From positions 1 through 48,101 of the forward strand of contig JAQUTW010000016.1 of assembly GCA_028694215.1 (NCBI GenBank): DNA of 48,101 nucleotides, read 5' to 3'. The notes under the pieces are model-generated. The model saw nothing but the letters and a program-made list of their open reading frames with translations. It ran no database searches and was not told where the DNA came from. Origin of the DNA: Paludibacteraceae bacterium (GTDB lineage Bacteria; Bacteroidota; Bacteroidia; Bacteroidales; Paludibacteraceae). A program made the translations under genes and the position numbers. Every line of letters starts with the position of its first letter. The first letter of the stretch is position 1. Positions 18,414 to 26,766 of the stretch are shown here, piece after piece.

Positions 18414-19435
18414 TTATACGAAGTAAAGCCCCTCTCCGTTTGGGATTGGCCGGTGGCGGAACAGATGTTTCTCCATATTCGGATTTATTCGGTGGTGCCA
18501 TCTTGAATGCCACTATCAGTTTGTACGCTTATACAACCATAGAACCCACTGATGATGGCAAAATTACGTTTCAAATGCCCGACAAAGGCATTTCTGAAAC
18601 GTATGACACGACATTGGCACTACCAACCGACGGGCAATTTATTTTACATAAAGGCGTATATAACCGTATTGTAAAAGATTTTATACACAAACCCTTATCA
18701 TTTCGATTATCCACATATGTAGATGCACCTGCAGGTTCGGGATTAGGCACTTCATCTACTTTGGTAGTATCAATTCTTGGGGCTTTTGTTGAATGGTTCA
18801 AATTACCTTTAGGAGAATATGACACAGCACAATTGGCTTATCAGATAGAGCGTTCAGATCTGGCAATGGCAGGAGGCAAACAAGACCAATATGCTGCCAC
18901 ATTCGGAGGATTCAATTTTATGGAATTTTTCGACAAAGATAAAGTTATTGTAAATCCATTACGTGTACGTCAGCAATTTCAAGATGAGTTAGCTCATAAT
19001 TTGTTGCTTTTTTACACACAAACCAGCCGACAATCTGCAAAAATCATCGAAGCACAAGCTAAAAATGTTATCGACAAAAACCAAACTTCCATCGAAGCCA
19101 TGCATCATTTAAAAGAGCAGGCTATATGGATGAAGGAGTGTATTCTGAAAGGAGAAACCGATAAAATGGGAGAAATTCTGAATTTTGGATGGACTTACAA
19201 AAAACAAATGACACAAAATATTACCAATCCGTTGCTCGATGAAATTTACAAAACGGCTATTGATGCCGGAGCTTCAGGAGGAAAAGTTTCAGGTGCAGGT
19301 GGTGGTGGTTTTATGTCTTTTTATTGTCCGGGAATCAGTCGTTATGCGGTAGAAGCTGCTCTTCAGAAATTTGGAGGTCAAGCCAAACGTTACGAATTTA
19401 CACAAGAAGGTTTAAAAACATGGACGCAAAATTAA
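18410..19435 (+). CDS. hddA: D-glycero-alpha-D-manno-heptose 7-phosphate kinase
   Basis: A 341-residue GHMP kinase. Motif 1 RLGLAGGGTDVSPYSD (10-25) is characteristic of HddA; motif 2 APAGSGLGTSST (106-117) binds ATP; motif 3 GGKVSGAGGGGF lies near residue 300. HddA phosphorylates heptose 7-phosphate at C1 to the alpha-1,7-bisphosphate. The genes for the preceding and following steps (gmhA, hddC-gmhB) are directly downstream, which makes the specificity assignment strong compared with a general sugar kinase. Confidence 0.92.
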   Translation: MIIRSKAPLRLGLAGGGTDVSPYSDLFGGAILNATISLYAYTTIEPTDDGKITFQMPDKGISETYDTTLALPTDGQFILHKGVYNRIVKDFIHKPLSFRLSTYVDAPAGSGLGTSSTLVVSILGAFVEWFKLPLGEYDTAQLAYQIERSDLAMAGGKQDQYAATFGGFNFMEFFDKDKVIVNPLRVRQQFQDELAHNLLLFYTQTSRQSAKIIEAQAKNVIDKNQTSIEAMHHLKEQAIWMKECILKGETDKMGEILNFGWTYKKQMTQNITNPLLDEIYKTAIDAGASGGKVSGAGGGGFMSFYCPGISRYAVEAALQKFGGQAKRYEFTQEGLKTWTQN

Positions 19436-19442
19436 GAAGATT

Positions 19443-20015
19443 ATGATACAAAACGCTATACAAGCATCAATTGACGTCAAAAGTGCCATTTTGCACAATG
19501 CCGATTTGCTAAAAACCATCGAAGCCACAGCTAATGTGATGACTGAGGCACTTACACACGGACATCGCGTATTATTTTGTGGAAACGGTGGCAGTGCAGC
19601 CGATGCACAACATTTATCTGCCGAATTATCAGGACGTTTCTATTTTGATCGTCCGCCACTGAATGCAGAAGCATTGCATTGTAACACATCATACCTGACA
19701 GCCGTAGCCAATGATTATGGTTACGACCTCATTTACTCACGCATGATAAACGGAGCTTGTTCTAAAGGAGATATTTTAATCGGCCTTTCCACTTCGGGCA
19801 ATTCACAAAATATTCTCAACGCATTCCAAACTGCTCAAAAATTAGGCGTCATTACCATTGCATTCACAGGGAAAAGTGGAGGTAAAATGAAATCATTTGC
19901 GGATTATCTCATTAATGTACCTTCGGAAGATACACCACGCATACAAGAAGCTCATATTCTATTAGGACATATCATTTGCGAAATAGTAGAAGCTCAAATT
20001 TTCCACAAATCATGA
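19443..20015 (+). CDS. gmhA: Sedoheptulose 7-phosphate isomerase
   Basis: A 190-residue SIS-domain protein, the usual GmhA length. GNGGSAADAQHLSAEL (47-62) holds the phosphate-binding Ser and catalytic Glu region; STSGNS binds phosphate; the C-terminal EAHILLGHIICEIVE holds the catalytic His. It converts sedoheptulose 7-phosphate into D-glycero-D-manno-heptose 7-phosphate, the first step. It starts 7 bases after hddA and overlaps the next gene by four bases. Confidence 0.95.
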   Translation: MIQNAIQASIDVKSAILHNADLLKTIEATANVMTEALTHGHRVLFCGNGGSAADAQHLSAELSGRFYFDRPPLNAEALHCNTSYLTAVANDYGYDLIYSRMINGACSKGDILIGLSTSGNSQNILNAFQTAQKLGVITIAFTGKSGGKMKSFADYLINVPSEDTPRIQEAHILLGHIICEIVEAQIFHKS

Positions 20016-21271
20016 ATCCCGCTGTTACCGAAGCAATTATTTTAGCCGGAGGATTCGGTACGCGCTTACAACATGTCGTCAATGATGTACCTAAGCCAAT
20101 GGCACCCATTAACGACAAGCCTTTTCTGACTATTTTATTAAATAAATTAGCAATAGCAGGCATAAAACACGTTGTTTTGTCTACGGGTTACAAACACGAA
20201 AACATTGCTTCCTATTTTGGCAATAAGTATAAATCGTTAGATATTACTTATTCACAAGAAACCACACCACTTTTTACCGGAGGTGCCATTACATTGGCAT
20301 TGTCTAAAATCAATTCTGAGAATGTCTTTGTACTCAATGGTGATACTTTTTTCGATATTGATTTTGCTGCCTTTCAGAAATTCCATTTTCAAAAACAAAC
20401 CAACTTATCCATTGCCTTACGCCCTGTCGAAAATATAGAGCGCTACGGTGCTGTTAAAATTGATGAGCAGCAAAAAATAACCGGTTTTTCAGAAAAAGGA
20501 GCAAATCATGGGAAAGGCATTATCAATGGAGGAATTTACCTAATAAACAGAAAGTTATTTGATCATTGCTCTCTAATGGACAAATTCTCTTTTGAAAAAG
20601 AGATTCTTGAAAAGGAGTTTATGAAGCAACCTTTTTACGGCATGGAGTTTAATGCTTATTTTATTGATATTGGTATTCCTGAAGATTATTTTAAAGCGCA
20701 ACGCCATTTTGAACTTTTAGAAAATAAACGTTTCCTGTTTCTCGACCGAGATGGTGTTATTAATCGTCATCTATGGGGAGATTATGTAAAAAATCCAAAC
20801 GAATTTGAATTTCTGCCGGGTGTATTAAAAGCATTCCCCTTTTTAGCTGCAAAATTCAATAGAATAATTATTGTAAGCAACCAACAAGGAGTGGGTAAAG
20901 GCATTTTCTCAACAGATGATTTAGAACAGATTCATCACTATATGATGCAACAGATTATCGCTATGGGAGGTCGAATTGACGGCATCTACATTTGTCCGGA
21001 TTTAGTAGAAGCAAACAGCCCAAATCGTAAACCACAAATTGGTATGGCTTTACAGGCACAACACGATTTTCCTGAAATTGATTTTAATCAAGCAATTATG
21101 GTAGGTGACGCTCTTTCTGATCTTGAATTTGGTTCCAACGCCGGAATGCAAACAGTATTTCTCAATTATGATGAATCAACACCACTACAAGTATTCAATC
21201 ACACCCCATACGTTTTCTATGATTTACAGGCATTTACGCAATACATAGCGAATGCTACCATACATAAGTAA
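20012..21271 (+). CDS. Bifunctional HddC-GmhB: heptose-1-P guanylyltransferase fused to heptose bisphosphate phosphatase
   Basis: The ATG at 20012 (MNPAVTEAIILAGG) overlaps the gmhA stop as ATGA and is chosen over longer in-frame starts inside gmhA. Residues 1-235 are a nucleotidyltransferase with GGFGTRL (13-19), LNGDTFFDID and FIDIGIPEDY, resembling HddC. Residues 240-419 are a HAD phosphatase with FLDRDGVINR (242-251, nucleophile Asp244), VSNQQGVGKG and GDALSD (365-370), resembling GmhB. The Zn-binding loop of classical GmhB (CPH...CDC) is mostly lost: here CPD, then SPNRKP. One polypeptide thus covers two steps, removal of the C7 phosphate and GDP transfer. The 3' end overlaps the convergent gene by 17 bases. 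Confidence 0.9.
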   Translation: MNPAVTEAIILAGGFGTRLQHVVNDVPKPMAPINDKPFLTILLNKLAIAGIKHVVLSTGYKHENIASYFGNKYKSLDITYSQETTPLFTGGAITLALSKINSENVFVLNGDTFFDIDFAAFQKFHFQKQTNLSIALRPVENIERYGAVKIDEQQKITGFSEKGANHGKGIINGGIYLINRKLFDHCSLMDKFSFEKEILEKEFMKQPFYGMEFNAYFIDIGIPEDYFKAQRHFELLENKRFLFLDRDGVINRHLWGDYVKNPNEFEFLPGVLKAFPFLAAKFNRIIIVSNQQGVGKGIFSTDDLEQIHHYMMQQIIAMGGRIDGIYICPDLVEANSPNRKPQIGMALQAQHDFPEIDFNQAIMVGDALSDLEFGSNAGMQTVFLNYDESTPLQVFNHTPYVFYDLQAFTQYIANATIHK

Positions 21272-21953
21272 CACCCGTTTGTACCTGTATCTGATAAAAA
21301 TTTGCAGCTATATGCCCCATTCCGGCAGGTTTTACAATTATTAATCCATGTACCGATAATTGATTGGCGACAACGGCTGTTCCTGCCAACGTAAAAATAG
21401 GATTTGTAGATCGCTCATTTTCAAATTGTCCTATATTTGCAATTTCAAGCGACAGATTCCATTTATGTCCTTTCGGAAAAATTCGTCCTTTAAACGAATA
21501 TGCCAAATTGATAGGTTCAAAAACGGACAACTCCGAGTTTTCATCTGCTTGATGAAAGGGTCTCAACCAACGACCAAAACACCCGATTTTTCCCGTAAAA
21601 TATCGTGTATCTACCCCAAACAGCAACGAAGCATTCAATTGCTGAAGATTGTCATTAAAAAAAGCGGAATACAAATAACCATTGTCTAAAAATAATGCAA
21701 CCTTACGCACCGGAAAAGTTATTCGCCCTTCTCCCTTTACTGCCGCCAATTGATTTATTTTATAATCGGCACCAACATTAAAATGGAAATTGTCGGCTGC
21801 CCGAAATGTAGATAAAACCAAAATTTCACCAAAATTTTGCCATACAGCATTATAGCCATAACCGACATTGGCAGTCAATGCTATTTTGTCTTGTGCTTGT
21901 GCAAACACGGGCAGCAATAAACACAAAAAATAAATATAGAATCTGTTTTTCAA
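21255..21953 (-). CDS. Secreted outer-membrane-type protein of unknown function
   Basis: A 232-residue protein with a signal peptide (FYIYFLCLLLPVFAQA). No in-frame ATG precedes it, so translation probably begins at TTG (21953). The mature part is all alternating strands with aromatic girdles (FHFNVGADYKINQLAAVKGE, VALFLDNGYLYSAFF, INLAYSFKGRIF), ending in QVQTGVTYVW, a terminal aromatic typical of beta-barrels. It is likely an outer-membrane barrel. It lies 21 bases after the LytTR gene and may be co-transcribed with it. Function unknown. Confidence 0.75.
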   Translation of the reverse strand: MKNRFYIYFLCLLLPVFAQAQDKIALTANVGYGYNAVWQNFGEILVLSTFRAADNFHFNVGADYKINQLAAVKGEGRITFPVRKVALFLDNGYLYSAFFNDNLQQLNASLLFGVDTRYFTGKIGCFGRWLRPFHQADENSELSVFEPINLAYSFKGRIFPKGHKWNLSLEIANIGQFENERSTNPIFTLAGTAVVANQLSVHGLIIVKPAGMGHIAANFYQIQVQTGVTYVW

Positions 21954-21974
21954 TGAAATAACTATATCGTTATC

Positions 21975-22871
21975 TTATTCTTTGCGTCCCGAATAGATCA
22001 AAAATGCTTCGGTCATATCATTTGAATAGGTTTTAGATACAGGGATTTGTTTTACATTCTCAACATCTATTTCTAAATTAATTTCATCATTTTTGCGACG
22101 CAAGGCAGCAACATGTTCAAAATTAACCATATATGAACGATGACATCTTTTGACAGGTGAATTTACAAGTTCATGTGCGACCCGTTTTAATGTATTACGC
22201 AACATAAATGTCGCCATCTTATTATTGCTCAAATAATTAATAGTCACATAGTTATCTGCTGACTCGATATAAACAACCTTATCAGAAGCTACCGAAAAAC
22301 GAACTTCCCCTCGTTCGTCATGAAATTGAATTATGGCAGTATCGTCCGCCAAATATTTACTTTGCTCTATTCGTTTTAAACGTGTTTTCTTATCCTCATA
22401 CGAAAAATAAAGCCACGAAACGGTATAAGGTAAAAATATGACCAAAAACGTATTAATATTGGCATTTTTAAAAGATTTAATAATATCTGTCCACGACCAC
22501 CAACTTAACTCATCATTTACAGCAATAGTCATGGCCGTATATAAACCCGACAGTACAACAACTTCCGTTATTATCCACAATGCATATTCTAAATAATACA
22601 AAGAATGTTTACGTACAAAACGGTACATTAAAAAGCGACTAAATGCAATCACTAAAATACCAATCAGTACCAACAACGATGAGAATAAAAAATACTTTAT
22701 AGGAGAAATATTATACCAGTTCGTAGAATTAAAGGGTTTGTACAAATTGATAAAACACAACGAAAAAATCGCAGTAAACATAATTAATCGAACTAAATTC
22801 GATTTATTAGTCAGGTATTTATCTACAGACTTCCCTTTTACACGCCACTCATTTAGCCATTTCAAACTCAT
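21975..22871 (-). CDS. Membrane-anchored LytTR-domain transcriptional regulator
   Basis: A 298-residue protein. The first 165 residues contain about four transmembrane helices (VRLIMFTAIFSLCFINLY, FLFSSLLVLIGILVIAF, ALWIITEVVVLSGLYTAM, TFLVIFLPYTVSWLYF). After a charged linker a LytTR DNA-binding domain covers about 185-290 (VVYIESADNYVTINYL, KRCHRSYMVNFEHVAAL). It has no receiver domain, so the membrane part itself probably senses the signal. LytTR proteins bind direct repeats near promoters. The target is unknown; the barrel gene just downstream is a candidate. Confidence 0.9.
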   Translation of the reverse strand: MSLKWLNEWRVKGKSVDKYLTNKSNLVRLIMFTAIFSLCFINLYKPFNSTNWYNISPIKYFLFSSLLVLIGILVIAFSRFLMYRFVRKHSLYYLEYALWIITEVVVLSGLYTAMTIAVNDELSWWSWTDIIKSFKNANINTFLVIFLPYTVSWLYFSYEDKKTRLKRIEQSKYLADDTAIIQFHDERGEVRFSVASDKVVYIESADNYVTINYLSNNKMATFMLRNTLKRVAHELVNSPVKRCHRSYMVNFEHVAALRRKNDEINLEIDVENVKQIPVSKTYSNDMTEAFLIYSGRKE

Positions 22872-23140
22872 AAAAAATCATTTTGGTGCGACAAATTTAC
22901 TCTTTTTTTTTCATATAACGCTGATTTTAAAGTTTTATGATGTATATTCGCCAATATAATGGCATTTCTGCCATAAGTCTATCCCTCCAAAAACACAAAT
23001 ATCTTTCTTTTCACCCCTCGTAGTAATAAATTACCCCTAACAATCTATTTTTAAGCATTTTCACAAGAACTTGTCCCATTTTTTTTATCAATACAAAGAA
23101 AAAAAGTTGTTTTGCATAAACAATTTTTCAAGTTTACGCA
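22872..23140. promoter_or_regulatory. Divergent control region between the LytTR and DUF6051-type genes
   Basis: 269 bases without a gene. On the minus strand TAAATTTG (plus-strand CAAATTTA, 22892-22899) fits TAnnTTTG about 21 bases before the LytTR ATG, without a good -33. A perfect short dyad ACAAG-AA-CTTGT lies at 23063-23074, about 67 bases before the plus-strand gene, and could be an operator. No consensus plus-strand promoter was found. Confidence 0.35.
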
Positions 23141-24295
23141 ATGAAGACAGATTTCGAGATGAGTAAAGAAACTCATTATATCTTTAAAAAGAATTTTGAA
23201 GGACAAAGTAATTTTTATATAGAAAATTCCAACATGGAAATTCAGTTTGCCACATTCAGGCAACAAAAGCAGAACCTTTTTATAACACGGATGCAACAAG
23301 CGTTACCATCGCCGGATTTTTGTTATACATCAGATGCTACCATGTCTGAAAATCAATCATTTCAATATCCTGTTTTCAGGCTTAAAGATACGGATAAAAG
23401 TAATAAATGTATTATTTTACTGCATGGTCTCAACGAACGTAGTTGGGAAAAATATTGGCAATGGGCAACATATTTGGTACAAGCAACCGGAAAAACCGTT
23501 ATACTTTTCCCTATTGCGTTTCACATGAATAGAACCCCACAACAGTGGTATAACCCAAGAACCATCTTACAATGGCTACAAAAGCGAAAGCACATACTCA
23601 ACAATCCCGAAAATCTCACATTTGCGAACCTTGCCATGAGCGACAGACTAACTATGACACCCCTACGTTTTTATACTTCCGGATGTGAAACCGCTTATAA
23701 TATTTGGCAATTAATGGACGAAATAGATAAAGGAGAACATCCTTATTTAAAGCCCAATACAGACGTTGATTTCTTTGCTTATTCTATAGGAGCATATCTT
23801 GCACAGGCTCTTTTAATGAGTAATCCTGATGGTTATTTTACAAACAGTCGCCTGTTCATGTTCTGTGGTGGTTCTCTGTTCGACCAAATGAATGGAAACT
23901 CAAAATACATTATGGACAAACAAACTTTCGACAAGATGTTAATGTTTTATAACAACGATTTTTTAGCTCTTGAAGGGGATAAAAATAACACATTCGATCG
24001 TTCATTTAGAGCCATGATAAATGCAAATATTGACAATGATTATCGAACTGAATTTTTCTCATCTGCCACACATCGCATACATGGAATTGCATTAACAAAA
24101 GACATCGTAATGCCAATATCAGGGATTAAGAAAGCATTGGGTGAAAAAGTTGCCGAGAATTGTATTGAAGAAATGGACTTCCCTTTTGATTACACTCACG
24201 AGCACCCGTTTCCACAAAACAATCAGGCAAATCCGGAACTTGTTGCACAAATGTTTCAACGCGTATTTTCAACTGCAAGCAATTTTTTGGCATAA
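23141..24295 (+). CDS. DUF6051-like alpha/beta hydrolase
   Basis: A 384-residue cytoplasmic protein (no signal peptide) recognised as resembling the DUF6051 group. Alpha/beta-hydrolase landmarks are visible: the oxyanion segment IILLHGLNER (91-100), then a nucleophile elbow FAYSIGAYLAQ with Ser215 (A-x-S-x-G in place of G-x-S-x-G), and a late HEHPFP that may supply the catalytic His near residue 350. It also has a fixed FYTSGCETAYNIW segment between strands. Substrate unknown; lipase or esterase activity is a guess. A start at 23159 (MSKETHY) is possible. It ends at a bidirectional terminator shared with fba. Confidence 0.72.
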   Translation: MKTDFEMSKETHYIFKKNFEGQSNFYIENSNMEIQFATFRQQKQNLFITRMQQALPSPDFCYTSDATMSENQSFQYPVFRLKDTDKSNKCIILLHGLNERSWEKYWQWATYLVQATGKTVILFPIAFHMNRTPQQWYNPRTILQWLQKRKHILNNPENLTFANLAMSDRLTMTPLRFYTSGCETAYNIWQLMDEIDKGEHPYLKPNTDVDFFAYSIGAYLAQALLMSNPDGYFTNSRLFMFCGGSLFDQMNGNSKYIMDKQTFDKMLMFYNNDFLALEGDKNNTFDRSFRAMINANIDNDYRTEFFSSATHRIHGIALTKDIVMPISGIKKALGEKVAENCIEEMDFPFDYTHEHPFPQNNQANPELVAQMFQRVFSTASNFLA

Positions 24296-24329
24296 AAAAA
24301 AGAGTTCGGCACATTTGTCGAACTCTTTT
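24295..24329. terminator. Bidirectional terminator between the DUF6051-type gene and fba
   Basis: An 11-bp perfect stem (24298-24308 with 24319-24329), extended by three more pairs including a G-T wobble to a 4-base loop. The A-run to its left becomes a T-run of about 8 on the minus strand, so it mainly terminates fba; four T on the plus strand serve the other gene. Confidence 0.85.
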
Positions 24330-24347
24330 ACTTTATATAATTCAGGA

Positions 24348-25343
24348 TTACGCTTTTCCTGCGCTTCCTAAAACATCTTGAACTTTATGCATATAAAGTT
24401 TCTTCAATTCTTCGCGAGCCGGTCCGAGATATTGACGAGGGTCAAATTTATCTGGGTTTTCAACAAAGAATTTACGTACAGCAGCCGTCATAGCCAAACG
24501 ACCATCAGAGTCTATATTGATTTTGCAAACGGCCGATTTTGAAGCCTGACGTAATTGATCTTCAGGAATACCAACTGCATCTTTCAATTTTCCACCATAT
24601 TCATTAATGGTTTTAACATATTCTTGAGGAACCGAAGACGATCCATGAAGTACAATAGGGAATCCCGGAAGTTGTTTTTCTATTTCTTTCAAGATATCGA
24701 AACGCAATGGAGGCGGAATCAAAATGCCGTTAGCATCACGTGTACATTGTTCAGGAGTAAATTTATTGGCACCATGTGATGTACCAATAGAAATAGCTAA
24801 CGAATCAACACCTGTACGAGATACGAAATCAATAACTTCAGCAGGTTGTGTATAGTGGCTGTGTGCTGCAACAACATCATCTTCAACGCCCGCCAAAACA
24901 CCTAATTCGCCTTCTACCGTAACATCATATTGATGAGCATATTCAACCACTTTTTTTGTCAAAGCGATATTTTCTTCATATGAAAGAGCAGAACCGTCAA
25001 TCATTACAGATGAAAATCCCATATCTACACAACTCTTGCAAAGTTCAAACGAATTGCCATGATCCAAATGCAAACAAATTTGTGGTTTTTCCCAACCTAA
25101 TTCTTTTGCATATTCAACAGCTCCTTGAGCCATATAACGCAACAAAGTTTGATTAGCGTATTTACGTGCGCCACTCGAAACTTGCAAAATAACCGGCGAT
25201 TTTGTTTCTGCACAAGCAGAAACGATAGCCTGCATCTGTTCCATGTTATTAAAATTGAAAGCCGGAATTGCATATCCGCCTTTGATGGCTCCCTTGAACA
25301 TCTCTTTGGTGTTCACCAAGCCTAACTCTTTGTAACTTACCAT
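24348..25343 (-). CDS. fba: Class II fructose-bisphosphate aldolase
   Basis: A 331-residue cytoplasmic enzyme that cleaves fructose 1,6-bisphosphate to the two triose phosphates using Zn. Landmarks in order: YAIPAFNFNNMEQMQAI, the Zn-ligand segment ICLHLDHGNSFELCK, VEGELGVLAGVED, the substrate segment LAISIGTSHGANKF and the phosphate loop IVLHGSSSVP, then INIDSDGRLAM. Length and motifs fit the class II family. It has its own promoter and terminator, so it is a single-gene unit. The assignment is secure. Confidence 0.96.
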   Translation of the reverse strand: MVSYKELGLVNTKEMFKGAIKGGYAIPAFNFNNMEQMQAIVSACAETKSPVILQVSSGARKYANQTLLRYMAQGAVEYAKELGWEKPQICLHLDHGNSFELCKSCVDMGFSSVMIDGSALSYEENIALTKKVVEYAHQYDVTVEGELGVLAGVEDDVVAAHSHYTQPAEVIDFVSRTGVDSLAISIGTSHGANKFTPEQCTRDANGILIPPPLRFDILKEIEKQLPGFPIVLHGSSSVPQEYVKTINEYGGKLKDAVGIPEDQLRQASKSAVCKINIDSDGRLAMTAAVRKFFVENPDKFDPRQYLGPAREELKKLYMHKVQDVLGSAGKA

Positions 25344-25378
25344 AATAAATATTGATTAAATGAATAAAAATCGTAATG

Positions 25379-25386
25379 CAAAGATA
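25379..25386 (-). promoter_or_regulatory. -7 element of the fba promoter
   Basis: The plus-strand CAAAGATA is TATCTTTG on the minus strand, a perfect -7 match, 35 bases before the fba ATG. No clear TTG at -33. Confidence 0.65.
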
Positions 25387-25432
25387 CGATATTTTTATAA
25401 AACGCCGTTAAATAATATGATATTTTAAATAC

Positions 25433-26110
25433 CTACTTTGTTAAATCAAACATATAGGCAACGGAAAATTTGAAAACACCCTGATAAAAATAAGGGACAG
25501 ACGTTGTAGGTAAAGAAAATGTATAGCCATAATCCGAATAGGCAGTATTCAAGACTGATACCTCGTAACTTGCCCGAAATTGTAACTGCTTGTATTCCAC
25601 AGCCATTCCTAACTCTGCCGACAAATCAAACCGTTGAAGCGGTTGTTCATCACCAAAAACTTCTTTTTCCAGACTGACAGGTCTTTCTGTTGGCAAATCA
25701 AGCCATGCAACATCTTTTCCATGAAGTCCGATATTGAACGAAGGGCCAAGAAATAATGAAATACGAGTTTTTCGAACCGGGAAATGCACAATAAAATGAA
25801 TTGGTATATCCAAATAAAAAACTTCTCGGCGGAAGATAGTAGATGTATCCGACTGATATTCCATATTAAAACGCATAGTGCGCATATTATAGAGTACAGA
25901 GGCCTCGAATCCCCAACGATTGGTCATATCCCAATCAAATAATGCGCCGACGTGAAATCCGGAACCGGATTGAGGATTAAAATTTACAGCATTATCTTCC
26001 GTACCAATAAACGGTGTTGATAATGAGTAACCACCCTGCACGCCTAAACGCTGAGCAGACAAGTTGCCAACTAATAAGAGGATTGCGAATAACGCTAAAA
26101 TTTTCTTCAT
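25433..26110 (-). CDS. PorT-family outer-membrane beta-barrel protein
   Basis: The ATG at 26110 (MKKILALFAILLLVGNLSAQ) is preferred to the TTG one codon upstream. A 225-residue protein with a signal peptide and then barrel strands (RLGVQGGYSLSTPF, SGFHVGALFDWDM, RWGFEASVLYNMRTMRFNM, VFYLDIPIHFIVHF, ISLFLGPSFNIGL, FRASYEVSVLNTAYSDYGY, FKFSVAYMFDL). It resembles the plus-strand barrel at 11326 in layout. It is last in the ten-gene minus-strand run, 12 bases after lemA. Function unknown. Confidence 0.83.
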   Translation of the reverse strand: MKKILALFAILLLVGNLSAQRLGVQGGYSLSTPFIGTEDNAVNFNPQSGSGFHVGALFDWDMTNRWGFEASVLYNMRTMRFNMEYQSDTSTIFRREVFYLDIPIHFIVHFPVRKTRISLFLGPSFNIGLHGKDVAWLDLPTERPVSLEKEVFGDEQPLQRFDLSAELGMAVEYKQLQFRASYEVSVLNTAYSDYGYTFSLPTTSVPYFYQGVFKFSVAYMFDLTK

Positions 26111-26122
26111 CAATAAAACCTA

Positions 26123-26713
26123 TTAAAATTGTACTGCTGGTGCTTTTTCTGCACCTTCTTCAGCTTCGAAATAAGCTTTTTTCTCGAATCCAAACATACC
26201 GGCAAGAACATTTTTAGGAAAACGACGAATCATTGTGTTATACGATTTGGCAGTCGCATTAAATGTTTGTCGAGCTACCTGAATACGATTTTCGGTACCT
26301 TCCAATTGTTCTTGTAAAGCCATAAAATTTTGGTTGGCTTTCAAATCCGGATAATTTTCTGCTACCATTAACAAACGTCCTAAAGCTGTGCTTACTTCAC
26401 CTTGAGCTTTTTGGAAAGATTGGATTTTATCTTCGGTCAAATCGTCTGCCGAAACTTCCATTTGAGTAGCTTTTGCTCTTGCAGAAACAACAGCATCAAG
26501 TGTTGATTGCTCGTGCGTAGCATACCCCTTTACCGTACTTACCAAATTAGGAATTAGATCTGAACGACGTTGGTATTGCGACTCAACATTTGCCCACTCT
26601 GTCGTTACGGTTTCCTCGGCAGTAACCATGTTATTATACACATTAATTACCCAAACAATCATTATTGCGATAATTGCAATAATAGAAATAGTCATAACCA
26701 TTCCTTTTTTCAT
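26123..26713 (-). CDS. lemA: LemA family membrane protein
   Basis: A 196-residue protein with one N-terminal transmembrane helix (MVMTISIIAIIAIMIVWVIN). The conserved LemA helical-bundle segments follow: VESQYQRRSDLIPNLVSTVK, ENYPDLKANQNFMALQEQLE, ENRIQVARQTFNATAKSYN and RRFPKNVLAGMFGFEKKAYF. Length and motif order fit the family. The cellular role of LemA is not settled; it is usually next to a TPM-domain gene, as here (53 bases upstream). It probably works with that protein at the membrane. Confidence 0.95.
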   Translation of the reverse strand: MKKGMVMTISIIAIIAIMIVWVINVYNNMVTAEETVTTEWANVESQYQRRSDLIPNLVSTVKGYATHEQSTLDAVVSARAKATQMEVSADDLTEDKIQSFQKAQGEVSTALGRLLMVAENYPDLKANQNFMALQEQLEGTENRIQVARQTFNATAKSYNTMIRRFPKNVLAGMFGFEKKAYFEAEEGAEKAPAVQF

Positions 26714-26766
26714 AACATTAAAATTTATAGTTTATAAAATCGTTAAAAAAGCAATTTATTATCATT

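Noticed and set aside
11954-21271. Three gene overlaps of exactly 17 bases (11954-11970, 15606-15622, 21255-21271)
   Set aside because: Two are convergent and one is same-strand, and the sequences are unrelated; coincidence.
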